From an uncultured Eubacteriales bacterium (GTDB lineage: Bacteria; Bacillota; Clostridia; Oscillospirales; Acutalibacteraceae), in contig OMRJ01000133.1 of assembly GCA_900313475.1 (NCBI GenBank), positions 1 to 13,277 of the forward strand: a stretch of DNA of 13,277 bases, read 5' to 3'. The first letter of the stretch is position 1, and the number at the start of each line of letters is the position of its first letter. The notes under the pieces were generated by a model. It searched no databases, was not told the origin of the DNA, and saw only the letters and a list, made by a program, of their open reading frames with translations. Shown here piece by piece: positions 1 to 7,005 of this stretch. The position numbers and the translations under genes were made by a program.

Positions 1-1276
1 AATCGGGCGGCGCCCACTCAAAAAATCCGCCGAGGGCAGAGTAATACAGTCCGTGCAAATTCAACAGATTGGCGCCGAAAATAAAGTTGTCATCGGTCGC
101 GGCGGTAATGCTTTCGAGCGTAGTGCCCCATCCCGACGAGTGATATCCCTCAAGCCAAACGCGAGGACGGTGGTAAAGATGCGCTATTGAGCTGTTAACT
201 TTGACCTTAATCAGGTCGGCGGCTCTGCCCGGAGTGTCGTTACCCGGAGCCGTAAACCAGCGGACACAGCGAAAATAGTCGGAAAACTCATCGGGCTTTT
301 TTCCCCTGCCCGACTGGTCGCATCCGTAGATAAGACCGCGCGACGCATGAAAATCGTATATAGGTCTGAAATAGTTATCCTCCGAAAGCTGCGTGCGGAC
401 ATCAGCAATATCAAGCCTTATTTTCGGTGTGACATCTCCGAGAACAAAGAAAAGGTGAGGCAAAAAACCTATGGGGTCATATCCGAATTTTTCGTTTACC
501 TTCCTGCGCAGCAGCTCACTCCAAATATAACGCGTATTACAGCCGAACATCAGCTCGTCCTGAAAAAAATAGTTAAGAGTGCCGTTCTTCAGATTCGGGA
601 AACGACGTTCAAATTCCTTGAAATAAATTTCGGTAAGCATTTGTCCGCAGCCCGGGGCCATGGGGTTTATCGAGTTCTCAACCGTTCTCGTGCGCAATTC
701 GAAAGCATCCGTACAGCACGAACCGTCGGTTTTAAATCCCGTACCGCGCTCATAAAGGATTACAGACTTTGAACACTGCACGTCATCATATGACACAAGC
801 GCAAGCACATTTTCATCGGGTGAATATGACTGCGCTCCGAAAAAACGGACGCGTTCACAGCTTATTTCCACTGCTGCCATTCCGTCTGCGGCGGCTACCC
901 TGTCGGTAAAAAAACCGTTGCCGATCCACGCGAGGGTGTAATCTCCCACACCGATGCCCATTCCGAGGGATTCGCACACTTCGGCGGCATAACCGAAAAA
1001 CTCCCACCAAGCCTCCGAAAACTGGATGGGATCGCCGGGTATGCTGCGCCCGAAGCCTCCGTATGAATCGTCGTTTTCGCCGCCTTCAAGCATATGCGCA
1101 TAGTTCACCTGAACACCTGCAACACCCTTTTCGGCAAGAGCGGCAAGCTGCTTTTTCAGCCGTTCCTTATTCAGCTTATCGCCGGTCCACCAGTAGAACG
1201 GCACCTCCCCGTTTTCACGGGGGGGATCGTTAAACGCTTCAAGAAAGCTTTTTTGTCTGTTGCCGTTTTTTTCCAT
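1..1276 (-). CDS. Glycoside hydrolase, GH106-like (alpha-L-rhamnosidase type), N-terminal 425 residues, 3' end outside window
   Basis: The frame is open from an ATG at 1276 down to base 1, and the stop lies beyond the edge. Near the N-terminus (27-58) is the family hallmark of Trp-rich strand, Gly-Asp and an amphipathic helix leading to GVAGVQVNYAH. Further on are YFFQDELMFG (236-245), FRPIYDFHASRGLIYGCD (303-320), and RPRVWLEGYHSSGWGTT (370-386) followed by NLHGLYYSALGGFFEWAPP (406-424). This order resembles large bacterial glycosidases annotated as GH106 or GH106-like, which remove terminal rhamnose or related sugars from plant polysaccharides. Acidic residues in the DE pair (240-241) and at E376 could be catalytic, but I cannot assign them. 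There is no signal peptide, so a cytoplasmic enzyme acting on imported oligosaccharides is likely. The start lies 5 bases after the DUF711 stop, so it is the last visible gene of that operon. No good ribosome site is seen, and coupling is likely. The family call is from remembered motifs; the exact substrate is unknown. Confidence 0.7.
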   Translation of the reverse strand, partial: MEKNGNRQKSFLEAFNDPPRENGEVPFYWWTGDKLNKERLKKQLAALAEKGVAGVQVNYAHMLEGGENDDSYGGFGRSIPGDPIQFSEAWWEFFGYAAEVCESLGMGIGVGDYTLAWIGNGFFTDRVAAADGMAAVEISCERVRFFGAQSYSPDENVLALVSYDDVQCSKSVILYERGTGFKTDGSCCTDAFELRTRTVENSINPMAPGCGQMLTEIYFKEFERRFPNLKNGTLNYFFQDELMFGCNTRYIWSELLRRKVNEKFGYDPIGFLPHLFFVLGDVTPKIRLDIADVRTQLSEDNYFRPIYDFHASRGLIYGCDQSGRGKKPDEFSDYFRCVRWFTAPGNDTPGRAADLIKVKVNSSIAHLYHRPRVWLEGYHSSGWGTTLESITAATDDNFIFGANLLNLHGLYYSALGGFFEWAPPD

Positions 1277-1281
1277 ATATA

Positions 1282-2640
1282 TCAGTTCTTAAGAGAATGT
1301 ATCGGCGCCGGTATTCTGCCGCCGCGCGATATGAATTTTTCGGGGGAAAACTTATTGAGAGCAATTACCGGTGCGTAGCCGAGAAGTCCGCCGAATTCTA
1401 CACTGTCGCCCTCTTTTTTGCCGTATGCGGGAATCAGCCGTACCGCAGTGGTTTTCGTGTTTGCCACACCTATTGAGATTTCATCGGCGATTATTCCCGA
1501 AATTATCGCTTCGGGTGTATCACCGGGAATCGCAATCATATCAAGTCCGACGGAGCAAACGGCGGTCATTGCCTCAAGCTTTTCAATAGTAAGGCTGCCG
1601 TCGGACACCGCCGCAATCATGCCCTCGTCCTCAGACACCGGAATAAACGCGCCCGAAAGTCCGCCGACGTGCGAGGACGCCATAACGCCGCCCTTTTTAA
1701 CTGCGTCGTTGAGCATTGCAAGACACGCCGTGGTGCCGTGGGCGCCGCACTTTTCAAGTCCCATTTCTTCAAGTATTCTCGCAACGGAGTCACCGACGGC
1801 GGGAGTGGGAGCGAGAGAGAGGTCGACGATTCCGAACGGCACGCCGAGACGGTTTGCCGCCTCACCCGCCACAAGCTGACCGACGCGCGTTATCTTGAAC
1901 GCCGTCTTTTTTATAACGTCCGCAAGCGCAGATAAATCACAGTCGCCCGCACGCTTTATTGCGGACTGAACCACACCCGGCCCCGAAACACCGACGTTTA
2001 TTACGCACTCCGGCTCGCCTGTTCCGTGAAACGCGCCTGCCATAAACGGGTTATCCTGCGGTACGTTTGCAAAAACAACGAGCTTTGCACAGCCTATCGA
2101 TCCGTTTTCACGGGTCAGATAAGCCGTTTTCCTGACGGTTTCGCCCATAAGACGGACTGCGTCCATATTTATCCCAGCCTTGGTAGACGCGACATTCACG
2201 CTCGCACATACCTTTCCGGTAGAACACAGCGCTTCGGGAATAGCCGCTATCAGTTCTTCCGCTCCGCGGGTAAAACCTTTGTCGACAAGCGCCGAAAATC
2301 CGCCTATGAAATTGATACCGAGCGCATCCGCCGCTCTGTCAAGAGTTTTGGCGATCTTTATGTATGTGTCACACCCGTGTCTGCCGCCTATAAGCGAGAC
2401 GGGAGTAACGGAAACGCGTTTATTTACAATCGGTATGCCGTACTGTTTTTCTATTTCGCCGCCGACGGAAACGAGCCGTTCGGCTTTTTTTGTAATTTTA
2501 TCGTAAATATTATCACATAGCCGTTTTTCATCGTCGCTTACGCAGTCAAAAAGAGAAACGCCCATCGTTATCGTGCGTATATCGAGATTTTCCTGACGGA
2601 TCATGTTTATCGTCTCAAGAATATCTGCCGTATTTATCAT
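1282..2640 (-). CDS. DUF711 / UPF0210 family protein (PFL-like)
   Basis: This 452-residue protein matches the usual length of the UPF0210 (DUF711) family, whose fold is related to pyruvate formate-lyase-like barrels. Recognisable stretches are the N-terminal LDIRTITMGVSLFDC (residues 19-33), an internal GIPIVNKRVSVTPVSLIGG and, later, SSHVGGLSGAFIPVSEDEG. No activity is established for the family, so none is assigned. The start ATG at 2640 follows a GGGAGA ribosome site about 12 bases upstream. It lies 18 bases after the ACT-domain gene, and this ACT plus DUF711 pairing is conserved across Bacillota and beyond. By that association the ACT protein may be a ligand-sensing partner, which is inference. 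The gene reads intact with no frameshift. Confidence 0.9.
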   Translation of the reverse strand: MINTADILETINMIRQENLDIRTITMGVSLFDCVSDDEKRLCDNIYDKITKKAERLVSVGGEIEKQYGIPIVNKRVSVTPVSLIGGRHGCDTYIKIAKTLDRAADALGINFIGGFSALVDKGFTRGAEELIAAIPEALCSTGKVCASVNVASTKAGINMDAVRLMGETVRKTAYLTRENGSIGCAKLVVFANVPQDNPFMAGAFHGTGEPECVINVGVSGPGVVQSAIKRAGDCDLSALADVIKKTAFKITRVGQLVAGEAANRLGVPFGIVDLSLAPTPAVGDSVARILEEMGLEKCGAHGTTACLAMLNDAVKKGGVMASSHVGGLSGAFIPVSEDEGMIAAVSDGSLTIEKLEAMTAVCSVGLDMIAIPGDTPEAIISGIIADEISIGVANTKTTAVRLIPAYGKKEGDSVEFGGLLGYAPVIALNKFSPEKFISRGGRIPAPIHSLKN

Positions 2641-2658
2641 ATGAACAATATCTCCCGT

Positions 2659-2928
2659 TTATATGTGGTGCATGGTGTTAAAAATATTCTCATGCATAGT
2701 GTGTATATCAAGACCGCGCTCTCTGCCGTATGCGCCCAAGGAATCCGCGAAGTCGGCAAACGGCACATTGAGTCCGTCCACATCGGCAAGCATAATCATG
2801 GCAAAGTACTCACTTAAAACACTCTGCGTAATATCAAGTATATTAACGCCCTTTTCGGCACACAGCGTGCTCACGCCCGCTATAATACCGACATTGTCTT
2901 TTCCCGTTACTGTAATTACTGCTTTCAT
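2659..2928 (-). CDS. Small ACT-domain protein, UPF0237 family
   Basis: An 89-residue protein that is essentially one ACT domain. The first strand and loop KAVITVTGKDNVGIIAGVS (2-20) is followed by a helix and the EKGVNILDITQSVLSEYFAM segment, as in UPF0237 proteins. ACT domains bind small ligands, usually amino acids, at dimer interfaces; the ligand here is unknown. The ATG at 2928 has an excellent GGAGG ribosome site 6 bases upstream (2935-2939 on the complementary strand). It is the first gene of an operon with the DUF711 protein and the glycosidase, behind the promoter at 2960-2988. Length and sequence look complete. Confidence 0.9.
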   Translation of the reverse strand: MKAVITVTGKDNVGIIAGVSTLCAEKGVNILDITQSVLSEYFAMIMLADVDGLNVPFADFADSLGAYGRERGLDIHTMHENIFNTMHHI

Positions 2929-2959
2929 TTTTATCCTCCGTTTTCCTGTATACTGTTAT

Positions 2960-2988
2960 ATTTTACTATAAACAAAACGCTATTGCAA
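2960..2988 (-). promoter_or_regulatory. Vegetative promoter of the ACT-DUF711-glycosidase operon
   Basis: On the minus strand TTGCAA (2988-2983) is followed after exactly 17 bases by TAAAAT (2965-2960). Each hexamer differs from the sigma-A/sigma-70 consensus at one position. The predicted start near 2953 would give a leader of about 25 bases carrying the GGAGG site. It faces away from the folP promoter, so the two share one intergenic region. Confidence 0.6.
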
Positions 2989-3030
2989 TCTCATTCTTGA
3001 AATTCGGGCAAACACAGCAAAAAAAATCAA

Positions 3031-3059
3031 TGGACAAAGGAAAAAAAACGTTATATAAT
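3031..3059 (+). promoter_or_regulatory. Vegetative promoter of folP
   Basis: TGGACA (3031-3036), a 17-base spacer and a perfect TATAAT (3054-3059) place a start near 3066, about 23 bases before the folP ATG. The predicted start falls inside the palindrome at 3062-3077, which suggests regulation at initiation. Confidence 0.7.
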
Positions 3060-3061
3060 TA

Positions 3062-3077
3062 CCGTATTATAATACGG
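3062..3077. promoter_or_regulatory. 16-bp perfect palindrome at the folP transcription start (candidate operator)
   Basis: CCGTATTATAATACGG is its own reverse complement. It begins three bases after the -10 box, covers the predicted +1, and its right end runs into the folP ribosome site (CGGAG, 3075-3079). A dimeric repressor site is the simplest reading. In RNA the same bases could only form a tight, poor hairpin. No matching regulator is seen in the window. Confidence 0.4.
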
Positions 3078-3088
3078 AGAAAAAAATC

Positions 3089-3991
3089 ATGCGTTACTTT
3101 TCACATGCCGGGGGCAAATTTGAGCTCGGCAAAAAAACTTATATTATGGGTATTCTGAATGTCACACCCGACTCGTTTTCCGACGGCAATTTGTGGTTTG
3201 ATGCCGAAAAAGCCGTTGCGCATGCAATAAAAATGGAAAAAGACGGTGCGGATATTATAGACGTCGGCGCTTTTTCCACACGCCCCGGCGCGGAAGATGT
3301 CACACCGACAGAAGAATGGCGCAGACTGTCGTCGGTTCTTCCCGCCGTACTGCGTCAAGTAAAAGTACCTGTTTCGGTCGATACATTTGTCCCCGAGGTT
3401 GCGCGGAAATGTCTTGACGCAGGTGCAGCGATAATAAATGACGTCAGCGGCGTTTTCAACGAAGATATTGCGCGTCTGATAAAATCATACGGCGCCGGCT
3501 GGATAATGATGCACGGCGGCGTTCTTACGGGCAGGGCGGAAAGTGTCGTAAATTATAAAAACGGCATAACGAACAGTGTTCAGTCGTTTTTCAATGAAAT
3601 GCTTCGAAAAGCGGAGAAATACGGTCTTAATGAGGAAAAAATCTGTCTCGATCCCGGCTTCGGTTTTTCAAAAGATACGGAGCAAAACACAGAGCTGCTT
3701 AAAAATATTTCGTCGCTGGACACTCACGGATGCGCCCTTTTGTCGGCTCTCTCGCGTAAGCGCTTTGTAGGCGCACTCTGTGATGAACCCGACGCGTCAA
3801 AAAGGGACGAAGCAACGCTTGCATGCAGCATTATGAGCGCAGTCGGAGGAGCGGATATCGTGAGAGTACACAATGTCGCAATTCATGCGCCTGCGCTACG
3901 TGCGGCGGATAAATTGATTAGGCTGACGGGACTTGAACCCGTGTCGCCCGTCAGTACCACTTTTCGGCACTTTTCGCCCTTTTCGTCTTGA
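3089..3991 (+). CDS. folP: Dihydropteroate synthase
   Basis: Joins 6-hydroxymethyl-dihydropterin diphosphate with p-aminobenzoate to make dihydropteroate in cytoplasmic folate synthesis; it is the sulfonamide target. The TIM-barrel signatures are in order: GILNVTPDSFSDG (21-33), DIIDVGAFSTRPGA (55-68), VSVDT (95-99), NDVSG (117-121), DPGFGFSKD (188-196), LSRKRF (221-226) and VRVHNV (258-263). HGG at 142-144 stands where many relatives have His-Met. The ATG at 3089 has GGAG nine bases upstream. Family proteins usually end about where ADKLIR ends here (273-278). The last 22 or so residues (RLTGLEPV onward) are encoded by a tRNA-arm-like repeat and its flank, so the true ancestral C-terminus has been replaced or extended. 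No other folate gene lies nearby, so it appears to be a single-gene unit ending at the 4028-4048 terminator. Confidence 0.93.
   Translation: MRYFSHAGGKFELGKKTYIMGILNVTPDSFSDGNLWFDAEKAVAHAIKMEKDGADIIDVGAFSTRPGAEDVTPTEEWRRLSSVLPAVLRQVKVPVSVDTFVPEVARKCLDAGAAIINDVSGVFNEDIARLIKSYGAGWIMMHGGVLTGRAESVVNYKNGITNSVQSFFNEMLRKAEKYGLNEEKICLDPGFGFSKDTEQNTELLKNISSLDTHGCALLSALSRKRFVGALCDEPDASKRDEATLACSIMSAVGGADIVRVHNVAIHAPALRAADKLIRLTGLEPVSPVSTTFRHFSPFSS
3918..3946. repeat. 29-bp tRNA TpsiC-arm-like direct repeat, copy 1 (inside folP 3' end)
   Basis: Identical over 29 bases to 13192-13220 and in the same orientation. Read on the minus strand it holds ACGGG, TTCAAGT, CCCGT, which is a 5-bp T stem with a canonical 7-base T loop. 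Next comes CAGCCTA plus A, the shape of an acceptor 3' strand with discriminator. No D arm or anticodon arm precedes it, so it is not a functional tRNA. An 8-bp outer pairing (CTGACGGG with CCCGTCAG, 3923-3953) is also possible in this copy. Confidence 0.7.
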
Positions 3992-4027
3992 CTTGCGCCG
4001 GCAAGCCTGCATTTCAAAAAACAAAAA

Positions 4028-4048
4028 AGCGGGGCGCGCAGCTCCGCT
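4028..4048. terminator. Rho-independent terminator between folP and purA, probably bidirectional
   Basis: AGCGGGGC and GCTCCGCT form an 8-bp stem with one mismatch around a 5-base loop. On the plus strand CTTTTT follows (4049-4054), serving folP. On the minus strand TTTTTTGTTTTTTG follows, serving purA, whose stop is 18 bases away. The minus-strand tail is the better one. Confidence 0.75.
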
Positions 4049-4065
4049 CTTTTTATATAAAACTA

Positions 4066-5343
4066 TCAGAACATCCGAATGTAAGCGTCTCTTTCGGCGC
4101 CGACGGAAACGTACTGTACGGGACAGCCCGTTTCTTTTTCAATGTATTTAACATATTTCTGCGCGGCATCGGGCAGCTCCTCGAATTTTCTGCAGCCGGA
4201 AATATCGCAGTTCCAGCCGTCGAAATACTCATAAACGGGCTTTGCCTCGTCAAGCTCAACGCCGAGCGGGAATGTGTCGTATGCTTTTCCGTCCTTATCG
4301 ACATAACCGGTGCAGACGGGTATCCTCTTAAGGTAGCTTAATACATCAAGCTTTGTAACCGCAAGACTTGTTGCGCCCTGCATAAGCACGCCGTAACGCG
4401 AAGCGAGCACATCAAAGCCGCCGACGCGTCTCGGTCTGCCGGTTGCCGCGCCGTATTCGCCGCCCGCTTCTCTCAAGTCATCTCCGTCTTTACCGAAAAG
4501 CTCACAGGTGAACGGTCCCGCGCCCACACATGAAGAATAAGCCTTGATTATACCTACGACGTTATCAAGCTTCTGTCCGGGAATTCCCGCTCCGATAGGC
4601 GCATATCCCGCGATTGTGGACGACGAGGAAGTAAACGGGAATATACCGAAGTCGATATCACGCAGAGCGCCGAGCTGTGCCTCAAACATTATCGACTTTC
4701 CCTCTTTTACTGCCTCGGTAAGGTAGGTCGTTGTGTCGCACAGATAATCTTTGAACGGCATGGCGTATTTCATCAGCCAATCGTACATGTCCTCCGCCTT
4801 GACAGGCTCGTGCTTATAGCCGCCTGCTATTGTGAGATTTTTCCACTCAACGATATCCTTAAGCTTATCAAGAAGCCGTTCGGGATGTCTCAAATCACAC
4901 ATTCTGATTGATTTTTTATAATATTTATCTGCATAAACCGGCGCAATGCCGCGGCGGGTCGAGCCGAATTTTTTATCCGCAAGTCTGTCTTCTTCAAGAA
5001 TGTCAAGCATCTTGTGGTAGGGCATGCAGATTGTGGCTTTGTCGCTGATCTTAAGATGCTCGGGGGTGATTTCAATGCCGCCCTCTCTTATCTTGTTTAC
5101 CTCATTGAAAAGGTGTTCAACATCGACGACCATTCCGGGGCCCATAACGTTTACGGTATCCTCTCTCAAAATGCCCGACGGCAAAAGATTGAGAATGAAC
5201 TTACCTTTTTCATTGACGACGGTGTGTCCCGCATTGTTTCCGCCCTGATAGCGCATTACGATGTCGTAATCGCTTGAAAGCAGATCGACCATGCGTCCCT
5301 TGCCTTCGTCGCCCCAGTTGATGCCTACGATTGCTGTTAACAT
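4066..5343 (-). CDS. purA: Adenylosuccinate synthetase
   Basis: Uses GTP to join IMP and aspartate into adenylosuccinate, the first committed step to AMP. This 425-residue protein carries the GTP-site motif GINWGDEGKG (7-16), NNAGHT (36-41), the IMP loop GSTRRGIAPVY (127-137), KAYSSCVGAGPFTCEL (267-282), GEYGAATGRPRR (295-306) and the guanine-binding TKLD (330-333). The usual FEGAQG is replaced by FEAQLG (220-225). I recall this variant from Oscillospiraceae-type enzymes, so it is a lineage form, not a defect. The ATG at 5343 is chosen because GAGAGG lies nine bases upstream and the protein then begins like its family. An in-frame ATG 18 codons earlier would add an unrelated tail. It lies 70 bases downstream of purB with no terminator between, so the two are probably co-transcribed. 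Confidence 0.96.
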   Translation of the reverse strand: MLTAIVGINWGDEGKGRMVDLLSSDYDIVMRYQGGNNAGHTVVNEKGKFILNLLPSGILREDTVNVMGPGMVVDVEHLFNEVNKIREGGIEITPEHLKISDKATICMPYHKMLDILEEDRLADKKFGSTRRGIAPVYADKYYKKSIRMCDLRHPERLLDKLKDIVEWKNLTIAGGYKHEPVKAEDMYDWLMKYAMPFKDYLCDTTTYLTEAVKEGKSIMFEAQLGALRDIDFGIFPFTSSSSTIAGYAPIGAGIPGQKLDNVVGIIKAYSSCVGAGPFTCELFGKDGDDLREAGGEYGAATGRPRRVGGFDVLASRYGVLMQGATSLAVTKLDVLSYLKRIPVCTGYVDKDGKAYDTFPLGVELDEAKPVYEYFDGWNCDISGCRKFEELPDAAQKYVKYIEKETGCPVQYVSVGAERDAYIRMF

Positions 5344-5413
5344 ATCTATATACCTCTCTTTTTTTGCCTTTCTTCCGAAAGGCTCAAAATTAAACAAATA
5401 AAATGACCGTGCG

Positions 5414-6847
5414 TTAAACCGTTATCCTGACGTCTACACCGAGAAGGTCTTTGTTCTTTTCAAGGACGGGTTTTACCTCATTTTCGATAAAGCTCTCGGT
5501 CTGTTCGGGGGCAAGCCCTATAAAGCTCCTCACATTGAGTATTCTGTCAAGATCCTCCTTCGTGAGCATAAAACGCTTGTCCGCAAGAAGCCTGTCCAGC
5601 AGATCGTTATCCTTGCCCTCAAGCTTCATACGCTTTGCCACCGCCACGGAGTATTCGCGTATCGCCTCGTGCATGTCCTGCCTGTCGGCGCCGCGCCTGG
5701 CACAGTCCATCAGTATGTTTTCGGTTGCGATAAACGGCAGCTCTTCGTCGAGATGACGCTTTGCCATAACGGGATAAACGGAGCCGCCCGAAATAACGTT
5801 TATAAGCAGTGAGAGAATCGAGTCTGCGGCGAGAAATGCTTCGGGCAAGCTGATTCGTCTGTTCGCCGAATCGTCGAGCGTCCGCTCGAACCACTGCGTC
5901 GCGGCTGTGATTGCGGGGTTCATCGTGTCGGCAATAATATACCGAGCAAGCGACGCCATGCGTTCACTGCGCATCGGATTACGCTTATATGCCATTGCCG
6001 ACGAGCCTATCTGTCCGGCTTCGAAAGGCTCATCAAACTCTTTAAGATGCGATAAAAGTCGTATGTCTGTTGAGAATTTAGTAACGCTCTGTGCAATTCC
6101 CGAAAGGACGGACAGCACGTTATAGTCTACTTTTCGCGTGTAGGTCTGCCCCGAAACAGACATACATTTGCCGAAACCCATTTTTCGTGCAATTCGCCTT
6201 TCAAGCTCTGCGACCTTCTTTTTGTCTCCCTCAAAAAGCTCCAAAAAGCTTGCGCCGGTGCCCGTAGTGCCTTTGCAGCCGAAAAATTTCAGCGACGACA
6301 GTTGAAAATCGAGATTTTCAAGATCGATTATAAGATCCTGACACCATAATGTCGCACGCTTGCCTATCGTTGTGGGCTGCGCCGCCTGAAAGTGCGTATA
6401 TGCAAGAGTCGGCTCGTCTTTCCATCTTTCCGCAAAATCCGAAACCGCCTTTATCGCGTTCACGAGCAGTTTTTTGATTTGGAGCATAGCCTCGCGCAAA
6501 ACGATTATATCGGTATTGTCGCCGACGTAGCAGGATGTTGCGCCGAGATGAATTATCGGCCTCGCCTTGGGACACGCATCTCCGAACGTGTGCACATGCG
6601 CCATAACATCGTGACGAAGCTTTGATTCGTATTCCCGCGCCCTGTCATAATCGATATCGAAAATATGCGCCTTCATCTCGTCTATCTGTTCCTGCGAGAT
6701 ATTCGGAATGCCAAGCTCCATTTCACTCTCCGCAAGAGACGTCCACAGCTTTCGCCAAGTGGAAAACTTGTTGTCGTCGCTGAAAATAAACTTCATTTCG
6801 CCGCTTGCGTATCTTACGCACAGCGGATTAACATAGCTGTTCCTCAT
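5414..6847 (-). CDS. purB: Adenylosuccinate lyase
   Basis: Releases fumarate from adenylosuccinate to give AMP and from SAICAR to give AICAR, so it acts twice in purine synthesis. The 477 residues belong to the fumarase/aspartase superfamily: RHDVMAHVHTFG (78-89), TSCYVGDNTD (104-113), THFQAAQPTT (151-160) and the superfamily signature GSSAMAYKRNPMRSE (281-295) with the flexible catalytic serine loop. Length and the KRNPMRSE form fit the ADSL-like type common in Clostridia. A GTG at 6853 is also in frame, but AGGAAGG ends directly against it. The ATG at 6847 has proper spacing and is preferred. The gene leads the purB-purA unit behind a near-consensus promoter, with a leader of about 25 bases. 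That is too short for a purine riboswitch, and I saw no PurR box. Confidence 0.96.
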   Translation of the reverse strand: MRNSYVNPLCVRYASGEMKFIFSDDNKFSTWRKLWTSLAESEMELGIPNISQEQIDEMKAHIFDIDYDRAREYESKLRHDVMAHVHTFGDACPKARPIIHLGATSCYVGDNTDIIVLREAMLQIKKLLVNAIKAVSDFAERWKDEPTLAYTHFQAAQPTTIGKRATLWCQDLIIDLENLDFQLSSLKFFGCKGTTGTGASFLELFEGDKKKVAELERRIARKMGFGKCMSVSGQTYTRKVDYNVLSVLSGIAQSVTKFSTDIRLLSHLKEFDEPFEAGQIGSSAMAYKRNPMRSERMASLARYIIADTMNPAITAATQWFERTLDDSANRRISLPEAFLAADSILSLLINVISGGSVYPVMAKRHLDEELPFIATENILMDCARRGADRQDMHEAIREYSVAVAKRMKLEGKDNDLLDRLLADKRFMLTKEDLDRILNVRSFIGLAPEQTESFIENEVKPVLEKNKDLLGVDVRITV

Positions 6848-6879
6848 ATACACCCTTCCTATCGGTCAAACAACTACAT

Positions 6880-6908
6880 ATTGTACCAAAGCGAATCGGC
6901 AATGTCAA
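6880..6908 (-). promoter_or_regulatory. Vegetative promoter of purB-purA
   Basis: On the minus strand a perfect TTGACA (6908-6903), a 17-base spacer and TACAAT (6885-6880, one mismatch) put the start near 6873. The ribosome site and ATG follow within about 26 bases. It is back-to-back with the promoter at 6932-6960; the two -35 boxes are 23 bases apart. Confidence 0.8.
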
Positions 6909-6931
6909 CCGAAACGCGGTAATTCTTTTGT

Positions 6932-6960
6932 TTGACATATTGCAGTAATCAAAGTATAAT
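6932..6960 (+). promoter_or_regulatory. Consensus vegetative promoter of the phosphoesterase-Nudix operon
   Basis: TTGACA (6932-6937), exactly 17 bases, then TATAAT (6955-6960): both hexamers and the spacing are consensus. The predicted start near 6967 leaves a leader of about 39 bases with GGAGAAG at 6990-6996. This predicts strong constitutive expression unless a regulator acts in the shared region. Confidence 0.85.
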
Positions 6961-7005
6961 AAAATAAATATAGACAAAAGTTATATCACGGAGAAGAACA
7001 AAACT

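Noticed and set aside
347..772. 141-codon plus-strand frame and other small frames in 1-1276
   Set aside because: They lie antisense to the glycosidase frame, which has clear family motifs and consistent codon use across the whole stretch.
4066..5343. PurZ-like enzyme for diaminopurine synthesis
   Set aside because: The protein keeps the complete bacterial PurA motif set and sits in an operon with purB; no phage genes are near.
5344..5397. Upstream in-frame ATG giving PurA 18 extra residues
   Set aside because: The added residues have no family counterpart, while the ATG at 5343 has GAGAGG at good spacing.
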